This document shows, in pieces, positions 27,304-35,766 of a DNA stretch of 64,000 nucleotides (the first letter of the stretch is position 1; every line of letters starts with the position of its first letter). Origin of the DNA: Aestuariivivens sediminis (GTDB lineage: Bacteria; Bacteroidota; Bacteroidia; Flavobacteriales; Flavobacteriaceae); assembly GCF_022662105.1 (NCBI RefSeq), contig NZ_JAKMCP010000003.1, forward strand, positions 372,001 to 436,000. Reading direction: 5' to 3'. Both the position numbers and the translations under genes were made by a program. The notes under the pieces are model-generated. The model saw only the letters and a list, made by a program, of their open reading frames with translations, did no database searches and had not been told where the DNA came from.

Positions 27304-27982
27304 CCAACACTATTACGATAGTATCGCGAACAACTATGAATCACTTCTTGAGGAATACAAGGCCCATAAGTCCATTAGGTCTATGGTTCAAAAGGAATTT
27401 ACCAGGACCGTTCCTCAGAGTAGCAAGGTTTTGGATTTTGGTGGTGGTACCGGATTAGATTTGGATTGGCTGGTTAAAGATTACAGGGTTACGTTTTGGG
27501 AGCCCTCACAAAAAATGAGAGCCATCGCGAAAATGAAAATCAAATCAAATGATTATAGGAATATAATCTGTATTGACAATCGCAAAAATGATCTGGACTC
27601 CTTAATAAAAACCGTGGGCAACCTTACATTTGATGCTGTTTTAGCGAATTTTGCCGTTTTAAATTCTATTCAAGACCTCCACCATTTGGCCACGAAACTG
27701 CAAGTTATGACCTCAGAGCGTTGTGATTTATTTTTTCTCGTTCTTTATCGGTTTCCTCATACACGTGTTGGCAGGCTAAGGGATTATTATTTTAATATGA
27801 GATTTTATTGCCGTTTCCACCCTAAAAGGTTTCATATTACTCATAATAATATCGTCCATGATATATTTGTTCATCCTTTAAATCATATAAAAAGAAGTTT
27901 TAATTCCAGTTTTAAACTAATTTCGGTGAAACAGATAAATAATTCGTATTTCAAGTTGTTGCATCTTAAAAAGAAACCATGA
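27290..27982 (+). CDS. Class I SAM-dependent methyltransferase C
   Basis: A 230-residue enzyme with motif I SKVLDFGGGTGLDLDWLVKD, an acidic FWEPSQKM at strand 2 and DAVLANFAVLNSI at motif IV. It resembles methyltransferases A and B in layout (YYDSIANNYES N-terminus, typical of small-molecule methyltransferases). It overlaps the flippase gene and abuts the flavin-reductase-like gene. The substrate is unknown. Confidence 0.87.
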   Translation: MKGNSQHYYDSIANNYESLLEEYKAHKSIRSMVQKEFTRTVPQSSKVLDFGGGTGLDLDWLVKDYRVTFWEPSQKMRAIAKMKIKSNDYRNIICIDNRKNDLDSLIKTVGNLTFDAVLANFAVLNSIQDLHHLATKLQVMTSERCDLFFLVLYRFPHTRVGRLRDYYFNMRFYCRFHPKRFHITHNNIVHDIFVHPLNHIKRSFNSSFKLISVKQINNSYFKLLHLKKKP

Positions 27983-28855
27983 ATGTCCCAGTTTAAATTT
28001 ATAAAAGAATTTATTCCTATTGCTTATGATAATCACGTATATCAGGCCGTACTACATGTTGGTGAAAAGGTCATAGATATTACAAATTCAGAAAATATTT
28101 TAAGCATTTCCCCCAACATCTTTGGATTTTATTACGAGGAGCACAATTATGATTTCAGCGAGAAAACCAGTGTGGTTTTAAAATATTTCAAAAAGAATTC
28201 CCTGCTGTCATCCAATAAATTGACCTATAGTGAAAAAATCAAACTAACGGAAAAGGGGTATTTATTCTTATTTAAAGTTAAAAATACCTCTTATAAAAAT
28301 TTCCAAACGATTAAAATTTCTGTTTTTAACCTCCTGTTATTTTTAAAAAAGAAAGGGAAAATGGAAGTCAGTTTTAACCAAAACAAACAAATAATATCTT
28401 TTTTCTCCATTCCAAGAACGGTCTATTTATGTTCATTCACTTCAATGGAAAACCAAAGCTGTATTTTTCCAATTGATCTGGTTATTGATAAATCCGATGA
28501 GGATTTGATGATTTTCTCAATTAGAAAATCAAATAGGATTGTGCCAAAACTTAGTCAAGAAAAAAAAGCTGTTATCATATGCAGTAGTTACATCAATAAA
28601 AGAGAAATTCTTAAACTGGGTAAATATCATTCGAAATCATTTCCGAAAATTTCAGATTTGGAATTTAAAACGTTTAATAGTAAGATTTTTAATTATAATA
28701 TTCCTTGTTTCCTCGATAGCTATATGGAATTGGAAATTAGAATCGAAAAAGACATCGGGCAGCAAATTGTATTTGTTGGAAAGGTAATTCACAAAAAAAC
28801 AGGCGCATCTAAAGATCCTCCATTAGCACATATACATTCACTTTTTCATTCTTGA
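27983..28855 (+). CDS. Flavin-reductase-like protein with unassigned N-terminal half
   Basis: A 290-residue protein. The C-terminal half (about 145-285) follows the flavin reductase-like FMN-binding split barrel: PRTVYLCSF, then DLMIFSIRKSNRIVPKL, then LKLGKYHSK, and a strand QQIVFVGKVI. The N-terminal half (1-140) is beta-rich and not recognised. The family binds FMN and either supplies reduced flavin or acts as an oxidoreductase. The protein sits between two methyltransferases in a cluster with three radical SAM enzymes and could be a redox partner or a tailoring enzyme. The assignment is from pattern only. Confidence 0.65.
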   Translation: MSQFKFIKEFIPIAYDNHVYQAVLHVGEKVIDITNSENILSISPNIFGFYYEEHNYDFSEKTSVVLKYFKKNSLLSSNKLTYSEKIKLTEKGYLFLFKVKNTSYKNFQTIKISVFNLLLFLKKKGKMEVSFNQNKQIISFFSIPRTVYLCSFTSMENQSCIFPIDLVIDKSDEDLMIFSIRKSNRIVPKLSQEKKAVIICSSYINKREILKLGKYHSKSFPKISDLEFKTFNSKIFNYNIPCFLDSYMELEIRIEKDIGQQIVFVGKVIHKKTGASKDPPLAHIHSLFHS

Positions 28856-28859
28856 TTCA

Positions 28860-29546
28860 ATGCCATTAAAAGGTTTTATACAGCAAAAAAAGCTATTCCG
28901 TTTTTACAAAACACTCATTAATAAAAATGATTTGTGTTTTGATATAGGAGCCAACCTTGGAAGAAAAAGTAAAATTTTTCTATCATTGGGGGCGAAGGTT
29001 ATCGCTTTTGAACCCCAAAGTTCCTGTTCTAAAGCCTTACTTAAAATTCAAAATAAAAATAAAGATTTTACTTTTATTCGTGCCGGTGTTGGGGAAAGTA
29101 ACGGTTTGGAAGAATTATTTATTGGGAGTCATATTGAAGTTTCGACTTTTTCAAAAAAATTCATGCGTTTTTTTGAAAATGAGGCCATTTACTGGCCCCG
29201 TTCGGAACCCATTGAGGTCATGACATTAAATACCATTCTAAAGACTTATGGGGTGCCCGATTATTGTAAAATAGACACTGAAGGTTATGAGCTCAAAATT
29301 CTTGAATCCCTGAATCAACCTATACCATTCATTGAGTTTGAATTCACTTCGGGTTTTATGGATGAAACGATACAAATCATTCATAAACTCTCAAGTCTTG
29401 GCCCCACTAAATGGAACTATATTTTAAATGAAAACCCTATATTTAAACTATCTAATTGGGTATCCTCCCATGAGATGATGGCCCTATTTGAAACTTTACC
29501 ACAATATCGATTGCATGGCAACCTGTATGTAAAAACCGAAATATAA
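28860..29546 (+). CDS. FkbM-family methyltransferase
   Basis: A 228-residue enzyme with the FkbM layout: DLCFDIGANLGRKSKIFLSLG as motif I, VIAFEPQSS at strand 2 and the FkbM-typical YCKIDTEGYELKILESL near residue 140. FkbM enzymes O-methylate sugars or polyketide-like products. It lies 4 bases after the flavin-reductase-like gene and 11 before the third radical SAM gene. Confidence 0.9.
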   Translation: MPLKGFIQQKKLFRFYKTLINKNDLCFDIGANLGRKSKIFLSLGAKVIAFEPQSSCSKALLKIQNKNKDFTFIRAGVGESNGLEELFIGSHIEVSTFSKKFMRFFENEAIYWPRSEPIEVMTLNTILKTYGVPDYCKIDTEGYELKILESLNQPIPFIEFEFTSGFMDETIQIIHKLSSLGPTKWNYILNENPIFKLSNWVSSHEMMALFETLPQYRLHGNLYVKTEI

Positions 29547-29557
29547 TAGTTTATCCT

Positions 29558-31075
29558 ATGACCCCTAAGGTGTTAATATTCAACCCGCGCAGTGCTAACA
29601 GCAAACACCGCATTCCCAACTCGATTCTTCAGGTTGGAGCTTCCATTCATGGGATATATGATTATGTGTTCGTGGACGGGAATTTGGAAAAGGATCCTTG
29701 GTTAAAACTAAAAACCTTCTTTACATCGGGTAGGATAAAATATTTCTGCATTACGGTTATGCCGGGACCACAGTTAAAACAAGCCATACCATTTTCTAAA
29801 CGTATAAAGGAACTGTTTCCAAAAACAATCGTTATTTGGGGTGGCTACTTTGCATCCAATCAATATAAGGTGTCCTTAGATTCAGGGTTTGTCGATTATA
29901 TTGTTAGTGGCCCCGGTGACCATGCATTTCCACGTTTATTAGATTGTTTGGAAAGCGGCGAGTTTCATAAACTTGAAACGATTCAAAATCTCATCTATAA
30001 AGCATCCCATAAAATCATTAAAACAGCTAAAGAACCCTTACTGGACCAGGATGCCCTGCCACCATTACCCTATGAATATCTCAACACCTTTTATCCTCTG
30101 GAACAGTATCTGGGCAAAACATTTCTGGGTAAAAAAACATTCGCGTATCATTCTAGCTTTGGCTGTCCATTCACTTGCTCTTTCTGTGCTGTTGTACCCA
30201 TTTATAACGCCCGGTGGAAGGGAAAATCGGCAAAAACCATGTACGATGATATTTCCTATTTCAAAAAAAATTATGGGATTGATGCCATCGAATTCCATGA
30301 TAACAATTTTTTCACTTCAAGAAAACGGGTGGTGGAATTTTCGAAATTGATTTTAAATGATGGCATTTCATGGTGGGGAGAAGGCCGAATAGATACCATT
30401 AATCAATATTCGGACGACGATTTAATACTGATGCGAAAAGCAGGCTGCAAAATGATTTTTCTGGGTGCAGAAACGGGTAATGACGAGGTGTTGAAGCAAA
30501 TGGACAAAGGCGGGCAACAAACCGGACAAATGATCAAAGACTTTGCCGTTCGGATGAAAAGAATCGGGATCATCCCGGAAATGTCTTTTGTACTTGGATT
30601 ACCTGCCGATTCAAAGGATAAAGTCATGGATCAAATTGACATGGATATTGAATTCATAAGAAACATAAAAGCTCTTAATCCGGATACTGAAATCATCATT
30701 TATCTTTACAGCCCTGTACCATCTGAAGGCTCGGAATTGTACCAACAAATTGTTGCTGCCGGTTTCACTTTTCCAAAACATTTAGAAGCCTGGATTTCAC
30801 CCGATTGGGAACATTTCGATTTGCGTAAAAACCCATTAACCCCTTGGTTAACCCCATCTATGGTCGATAAAATTAAAAATTTTGAGACCGTTTTAAACGG
30901 GTACTACCCCACGGTATCCGATTTTAGGCTTAGAGGTTTAAAACGGAAAATTATTAAACAATTGTCTGCATTTAGATATAAAAATAACCTCTATGCATGT
31001 CCTTACGAGATTAAGCTGTTACAAAAGCTTTGGAAATACCGTCAACCCGAAATAGAAGGCTTTTACCTGGAATAA
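29558..31075 (+). CDS. B12-binding-type radical SAM enzyme 3
   Basis: A 505-residue radical SAM protein, more diverged than the first two. The N-terminal B12-like domain keeps the VIWGGYFAS and SGPGDHAFPRLL segments; the cluster-binding residues are Cys203, Cys207, Cys210. The SAM-side motif is GAETGNDEVLKQMDKGG. The length and the C-terminal EAWISPDWEHFD region set it apart, so it probably catalyses a different step. Its stop codon overlaps the next ATG (TAATG). Confidence 0.9.
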   Translation: MTPKVLIFNPRSANSKHRIPNSILQVGASIHGIYDYVFVDGNLEKDPWLKLKTFFTSGRIKYFCITVMPGPQLKQAIPFSKRIKELFPKTIVIWGGYFASNQYKVSLDSGFVDYIVSGPGDHAFPRLLDCLESGEFHKLETIQNLIYKASHKIIKTAKEPLLDQDALPPLPYEYLNTFYPLEQYLGKTFLGKKTFAYHSSFGCPFTCSFCAVVPIYNARWKGKSAKTMYDDISYFKKNYGIDAIEFHDNNFFTSRKRVVEFSKLILNDGISWWGEGRIDTINQYSDDDLILMRKAGCKMIFLGAETGNDEVLKQMDKGGQQTGQMIKDFAVRMKRIGIIPEMSFVLGLPADSKDKVMDQIDMDIEFIRNIKALNPDTEIIIYLYSPVPSEGSELYQQIVAAGFTFPKHLEAWISPDWEHFDLRKNPLTPWLTPSMVDKIKNFETVLNGYYPTVSDFRLRGLKRKIIKQLSAFRYKNNLYACPYEIKLLQKLWKYRQPEIEGFYLE

Positions 31076-31737
31076 TGAACCCCATTCTCAAAAAAATAAC
31101 GAGTCCTGTATTGCAGTGGTGTTATAAAAAATACTATTCAAAACCGCGTCCTTTTCGCTACAAGGATATACATATTATCATCTATCCAGGTGTTTTTGCC
31201 CCGCAATTCACATTTAGTACAAAATTACTTCTGAATTATATGGAAGGTCTGGATCTCAAGGGCAAACGATTTTTAGAGCTAGGCTGTGGCTCCGGCATTA
31301 TAGCTTTGAATGCTTCAAAAAAAGGGGCTTTTGTGACGGCTTCCGACATCAATAAAAACGCTATATCCCAACTTCAACAGTCAGCCGTCTCTAACCACCT
31401 GGAATTAAAAACCATCATATCCGATTTATTCAATGCCATTACTGAGCCTCACTATGATTATATTTTCATCAACCCGCCCTATTACCCCAAAACGCCCCAA
31501 ACTATTGAGGAGCATGCCTGGTATTGTGGACCCCATTTCGAGTATTTTAAAAAACTTTTTGAACAGCTTTCAACCTATGTCGCCTCCAAAAGCGAAATTA
31601 TTCTTATCCTTTCTGAGAATTGCGATATTATAAGCATCCGGACCATTGCCCATACCAACCATCTGGATTTACATCTTATAAAAATTGAAAAAAATATATG
31701 GGAACGCCATTACCTGTTTAGGGTCGTGAAAAAATAA
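31075..31737 (+). CDS. Class I methyltransferase D (small-domain, NPPYY type)
   Basis: A 220-residue enzyme from the ATG at 31075, which overlaps the preceding stop. Motif I (FLELGCGSGIIALNASKKG), DINKNAI at strand 2 and FINPPYYPKTP, the NPPY motif of methyltransferases acting on planar nitrogen such as glutamine or nucleobases (HemK-like fold). In this setting the target may be a small molecule. It ends the cluster, 2 bases from the convergent carB stop. Confidence 0.85.
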   Translation: MNPILKKITSPVLQWCYKKYYSKPRPFRYKDIHIIIYPGVFAPQFTFSTKLLLNYMEGLDLKGKRFLELGCGSGIIALNASKKGAFVTASDINKNAISQLQQSAVSNHLELKTIISDLFNAITEPHYDYIFINPPYYPKTPQTIEEHAWYCGPHFEYFKKLFEQLSTYVASKSEIILILSENCDIISIRTIAHTNHLDLHLIKIEKNIWERHYLFRVVKK

Positions 31738-31739
31738 TT

Positions 31740-34592
31740 TTATTTACTCAAATACATCTTCCTTCTGGAATACAAATCGTAAAATTCATCATCCTTCAAG
31801 CTATCGATAAACAAGATACTTTCTCCGGTGCTCTTCATTTCCGGCCCTAATGTTTTATCGACATTTGGGAATTTATTAAACGAGAAGACCGGTTGCTTAA
31901 TGGCATAACCCTCCAATTTGGGATTAAAGGTAAAATCTTTAACCTTCTTTTCACCGAGCATCAATTTAGTGGCATAATTTACGTAAGGTTCTTTATAGGC
32001 TTTTGCAATGAATGGAACCGTTCTGGATGCCCTTGGATTTGCTTCTATAATATAGACCGTATCATCTTTTATGGCGAACTGAATATTTATTAAACCAACC
32101 GTTTTAAGTGCCAGCGCAATTTTTTTGGTATGATCCTTTATCTGTTGCATGACAAATTCCCCCAGATTGAACGGTGGTAGAGTTGAATTACTGTCACCGG
32201 AATGGATGCCGCATGGCTCAATGTGTTCCATGATTCCAATGATGTATACCTCTTCTCCATCACAAATGGCATCTGCTTCAGCTTCAATAGCACCATCTAA
32301 ATAATGATCCAGGAGCAATTTATTATTAGGTATTTTTCTTAAAAGATCAACAACATGTTCTTCCAGTTCCTGCTTGTTAATTACAATTTTCATCCCCTGG
32401 CCTCCCAATACATAGGATGGTCTCACCAAAATTGGAAAATCCAATTTATCAGCCACCTGAAGCGCCTCTTCAGCCGTTTCGGCCGTATCAAATTCCGGAT
32501 AAGGAATGTTGTTCTCCTTTAGCAAGGTTGAAAAACTTCCACGATCTTCTGCCAAATCAAGGGATTCAAAACTTGTACCTATAATTTTTATACCATATTT
32601 TGTTAACTTCTCAGCCAATTTTAAAGCCGTCTGTCCTCCCAACTGAACAATTACACCCTCTGGTTTTTCGTGTTTAATGATATCGTAAATATGCTCCCAG
32701 AATACAGGTTCGAAATACAACTTATCAGCGGTATCAAAATCGGTTGAAACGGTTTCCGGGTTACAATTAATCATAATGGTTTCATATCCACACTCTTTAG
32801 CGGCATACACACCATGAACGCAGCAATAATCGAATTCTATCCCCTGCCCAATCCTATTAGGTCCCGAGCCTAAAACCACAATTTTTTTCTTATCACTCAC
32901 CACACTCTCATTTTCCGCATAACGTGTGCCATCGGCTGTTTCCATATCACTTTCAAATGTCGAATAGTAATATGGCGTCTGGGCCTTAAATTCGGCTGCA
33001 CAGGTATCGACCAGTTTATACACCCGATTAATCCCCAATGCTTCACGCTTATTATATACCTGGCTTTCCAGGCAACCTAACATATGTGCTATTTGTCTAT
33101 CGCCATATCCTTTTTGCTTGGCTTCCAACAGAAGATCCTTTTCGATGGTGTCGATCGTATAGGTCGAGATCTCCTTTTCCAGGAAAAATAATTCCTCATA
33201 TTGCTTTAAGAACCACATGTCTATCTTAGTGATTTCGTGAACGCGACTTAACGGAATTCCCATTTTTATGGCATCGTAAATAATAAATACCCGATCCCAG
33301 GAAGCATGTGTGAGCTTTTCAATAATTTGATCATATTTGGTATTTTCCTTACCGTCGGCACCCAAACCATTGCGCTTTATTTCGAGAGACTGTGTGGCTT
33401 TATGCAGAGCTTCCTGGAAGGAACGTCCAATTCCCATGACTTCACCTACCGCTTTCATTTGTAGTCCCAAAGTCCTATCAGAACCTTCAAATTTATCAAA
33501 ATTCCAACGTGGTATTTTTACAATGACATAATCTAAAGTAGGCTCAAACAATGCCGAAGTTGATTTTGTGATTTGGTTGTTCAATTCATCCAGATGATAG
33601 CCGAGTGCAAGTTTTGCAGCTATTTTTGCTATCGGATATCCGGTTGCTTTACTCGCCAAAGCAGAAGACCGAGATACCCTTGGGTTAATTTCAATAGCAA
33701 TAATATCTTCTTTTTCATCCGGACTTACTGCAAATTGTACGTTACAACCTCCTGCAAAATCTCCTATGCTACGCATCATGTGGATAGCCATATCGCGCAT
33801 ACGCTGGTAGGTTCTGTCACTCAAGGTCATAGCAGGAGCAACCGTAATGGAGTCACCCGTATGGATTCCCATGGGATCCATATTTTCTATGGAGCAAATA
33901 ATAACCACATTATCATTGGAATCACGAAGCAATTCCAGCTCATATTCTTTCCAACCAATTAACGCTTTATCGATCATGACCTCATGAATAGGAGAAATTT
34001 CCAGGCCACGACGCAATAGCTTATCGAAATGTTCCTCTTCATAAACTATGGCCGCACCCGCACCACCCAGGGTAAAGGAAGAACGAATGCATAAGGGAAA
34101 TCCAAATTCCTGGGCAATTTCCTTGCCTTTTAAAAAGGAGCTTGCCGTGGCTTGCGGGGCCATGGGTATTCCAATTTTTTCCATTAATTCCCTAAATTGT
34201 TCTCTGTCTTCTGTAATGTTAATCGCGTTAATATCCACACCAATCAATGCGACACCAAAATCTTTCCAAATCCCTTTCTCATCTGCCTCAATACAGAGGT
34301 TTAATGCCGTCTGGCCACCCATAGTGGGTAAAACGGCATCTATTTGGGGATGTTCAGTTAATATTTTTATTATGGATTTGGTATTTAGTGGTAGCAAGTA
34401 TACATGATCGGCCATAGAGGGATCGGTCATAATGGTTGCCGGATTCGAATTAATAAGTATGGTTTCAATTCCATCTTCCCTTAATGACCGTAACGCTTGA
34501 GACCCGGAATAGTCAAATTCACAAGCTTGCCCAATAATAATAGGACCTGAACCAATAATTAGTATAGATTTAAGATTAGATTTTTTTGGCAT
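31740..34592 (-). CDS. carB: Carbamoyl-phosphate synthase large subunit, no allosteric domain
   Basis: A 950-residue enzyme that makes carbamoyl phosphate for pyrimidine and arginine synthesis with the CarA glutaminase. Two ATP-grasp halves are complete (LIIGSGPIIIGQACEFDYSG at the start, VVLGSGPNRIGQGIEFDY in the second half). It stops after the second synthetase unit, so the C-terminal MGS-like regulatory domain (about the last 135 residues of the 1073-residue E. coli enzyme) is absent. This short form is, as I recall, usual in Flavobacteria, and the ending is a clean stop, not a frameshift. Its stop faces that of the cluster across 2 bases. Confidence 0.97.
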   Translation of the reverse strand: MPKKSNLKSILIIGSGPIIIGQACEFDYSGSQALRSLREDGIETILINSNPATIMTDPSMADHVYLLPLNTKSIIKILTEHPQIDAVLPTMGGQTALNLCIEADEKGIWKDFGVALIGVDINAINITEDREQFRELMEKIGIPMAPQATASSFLKGKEIAQEFGFPLCIRSSFTLGGAGAAIVYEEEHFDKLLRRGLEISPIHEVMIDKALIGWKEYELELLRDSNDNVVIICSIENMDPMGIHTGDSITVAPAMTLSDRTYQRMRDMAIHMMRSIGDFAGGCNVQFAVSPDEKEDIIAIEINPRVSRSSALASKATGYPIAKIAAKLALGYHLDELNNQITKSTSALFEPTLDYVIVKIPRWNFDKFEGSDRTLGLQMKAVGEVMGIGRSFQEALHKATQSLEIKRNGLGADGKENTKYDQIIEKLTHASWDRVFIIYDAIKMGIPLSRVHEITKIDMWFLKQYEELFFLEKEISTYTIDTIEKDLLLEAKQKGYGDRQIAHMLGCLESQVYNKREALGINRVYKLVDTCAAEFKAQTPYYYSTFESDMETADGTRYAENESVVSDKKKIVVLGSGPNRIGQGIEFDYCCVHGVYAAKECGYETIMINCNPETVSTDFDTADKLYFEPVFWEHIYDIIKHEKPEGVIVQLGGQTALKLAEKLTKYGIKIIGTSFESLDLAEDRGSFSTLLKENNIPYPEFDTAETAEEALQVADKLDFPILVRPSYVLGGQGMKIVINKQELEEHVVDLLRKIPNNKLLLDHYLDGAIEAEADAICDGEEVYIIGIMEHIEPCGIHSGDSNSTLPPFNLGEFVMQQIKDHTKKIALALKTVGLINIQFAIKDDTVYIIEANPRASRTVPFIAKAYKEPYVNYATKLMLGEKKVKDFTFNPKLEGYAIKQPVFSFNKFPNVDKTLGPEMKSTGESILFIDSLKDDEFYDLYSRRKMYLSK

Positions 34593-34626
34593 TTTTTTTT
34601 GTTATGTATTGTGTTTTAAACTTTTA

Positions 34627-34634
34627 CAAAAATA
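34627..34634 (-). promoter_or_regulatory. Probable -7 element for carB
   Basis: TATTTTTG on the minus strand matches TAnnTTTG, 34 bases before the carB start. No -33 TTG at proper spacing was seen; that position would fall in the rpmH terminator. Confidence 0.4.
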
Positions 34635-34649
34635 GTAATCAAGAGATAT

Positions 34650-34681
34650 AAAAAAAGGCGTTACGCTTAAGTAACACCTTT
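34650..34681 (-). terminator. rpmH terminator
   Basis: On the minus strand GGTGTTAC pairs with GTAACGCC (34657-34664 and 34671-34678, one G-U pair) around a 6-base loop, followed by a T-run from 34656 down to 34650. Confidence 0.8.
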
Positions 34682-34704
34682 ATATTATCAACAATTGTTA
34701 ATCA

Positions 34705-34866
34705 TTATTTTTTATGTCTGGCTTCCGATGACACCGATAATTTTTTTCTTCCCTTAGCTCTTCTGCGTGCTAAAACTTTTCTGCCATTGGCAGAAGCCAT
34801 TCTTTCTCTAAAGCCGTGCTTATTTTTTCTCTTTCTTTTAGAAGGCTGAAATGTTCTTTTACTCAT
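34705..34866 (-). CDS. rpmH: 50S ribosomal protein L34
   Basis: A 53-residue, highly basic protein read from the ATG at 34866. It begins [19 protein letters not shown] and continues with [19 protein letters not shown], the L34 signature. It has its own promoter and terminator and is not next to rnpA here. Confidence 0.97.
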   Translation of the reverse strand: MSKRTFQPSKRKRKNKHGFRERMASANGRKVLARRRAKGRKKLSVSSEARHKK

Positions 34867-34937
34867 TATCTCGTGTCTTTAAAATCTAAAATTGTAAAAC
34901 CAGTGCAAATCGTTTTGCGCTTTTCCAAAACTGAGGG

Positions 34938-34967
34938 CAAATATACGAACCCTTTATTACTTTGCAA
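34938..34967 (-). promoter_or_regulatory. Consensus promoter of rpmH
   Basis: On the minus strand a TTG (34965-34967), a 19-base spacer and TATATTTG (34938-34945) fit the Bacteroidota promoter well. The expected leader is about 65 bases. Confidence 0.8.
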
Positions 34968-35137
34968 ATCATTTTTATAAAATATTTTTTAATATTTATT
35001 TTTCCTGGTAATATTCGTTTAGCCCTTTATTTATTTGAGATAAACACATTTTTTGTTTCATCAATATGGGTCAATTTTGATTAAATTTTAGTTTATTTGC
35101 AGTCTAATTAACTGTCGGAGTTTCTTTTTTTAATGAA

Positions 35138-35145
35138 TAACTTTG
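35138..35145 (+). promoter_or_regulatory. Probable -7 element for the TPR membrane protein gene
   Basis: TAACTTTG matches TAnnTTTG and lies 24 bases before the ATG at 35170. The rest of the 303-base gap between rpmH and this gene holds the rpmH promoter and nothing else I can identify. Confidence 0.5.
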
Positions 35146-35169
35146 TAAAATTGCATCAAATATAACCTT

Positions 35170-35748
35170 ATGTACAATAAAATCATAAAACTTATAATAG
35201 CCCTTGGTATTGTTGCTTATGCCGTTTATCAATTTACTGAAGGATATGTTGGCAATGGTATTATGTATATATTTTTGTCGTCCATTTTTATATTCCTTTA
35301 CTTTAAAAACGAGTTCATTTTATTGGCATTCTTAAGATTGCGTAAACAAGATTTTGACGGTGCAAAAAAATGGCTTGGTAAAATTAAAAATCCTGAAAGT
35401 GCTCTGGTTAGAAAACAACAGGGATACTATAACTACCTTCAAGGAATTATGGTGTCTCAGAGCAATATGAATGAGGCCGAAAAATATTTTAAGAAGGCCG
35501 TGGCATTGGGTCTAAATATGAAGCATGATTTAGCTATGGCTAAGTTGAACCTTGCCGGAATTGCGTTCTCCAAGCGCAGAAAACAAGAGGCTAAACAATT
35601 GCTTTCCGAGGCTCAAAAATTAGATAAACAGGGCATGCTTTCAGAACAAATAAAAATGATGAAACAAAATATGAAACGTGCGCAAATGCCAAATCAGCAT
35701 TATGGCACCGGTGGTTCATTACGGGCACAAAAACGCAGATCTAAATAA
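35170..35748 (+). CDS. TPR-containing membrane protein
   Basis: A 192-residue protein with two N-terminal membrane helices (about 5-22 and 28-46), then TPR-like helices (KQQGYYNYLQGIMVSQSNMNEAEKYFKKAVALG and LAMAKLNLAGIAFSKRRKQEAKQLLSEAQKL) and a basic tail ending KRRSK. The topology suggests a cytoplasmic scaffold anchored in the inner membrane. The partner is unknown. Confidence 0.75.
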   Translation: MYNKIIKLIIALGIVAYAVYQFTEGYVGNGIMYIFLSSIFIFLYFKNEFILLAFLRLRKQDFDGAKKWLGKIKNPESALVRKQQGYYNYLQGIMVSQSNMNEAEKYFKKAVALGLNMKHDLAMAKLNLAGIAFSKRRKQEAKQLLSEAQKLDKQGMLSEQIKMMKQNMKRAQMPNQHYGTGGSLRAQKRRSK

Positions 35749-35766
35749 GGAATCCTTTATAAAAAG

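Noticed and set aside
20714-31737. Prophage or integrated mobile element
   Set aside because: No integrase, transposase, tRNA boundary or phage structural gene is visible, and base composition looks similar to the flanks.
33573-33962. 129-codon plus-strand frame inside carB
   Set aside because: Antisense shadow of carB; cysteine/histidine-rich composition is typical of a non-coding frame.
31740-34592. Frameshifted or truncated carB
   Set aside because: The stop falls exactly after the second synthetase unit and no homologous continuation follows in another frame; this is a natural short form.
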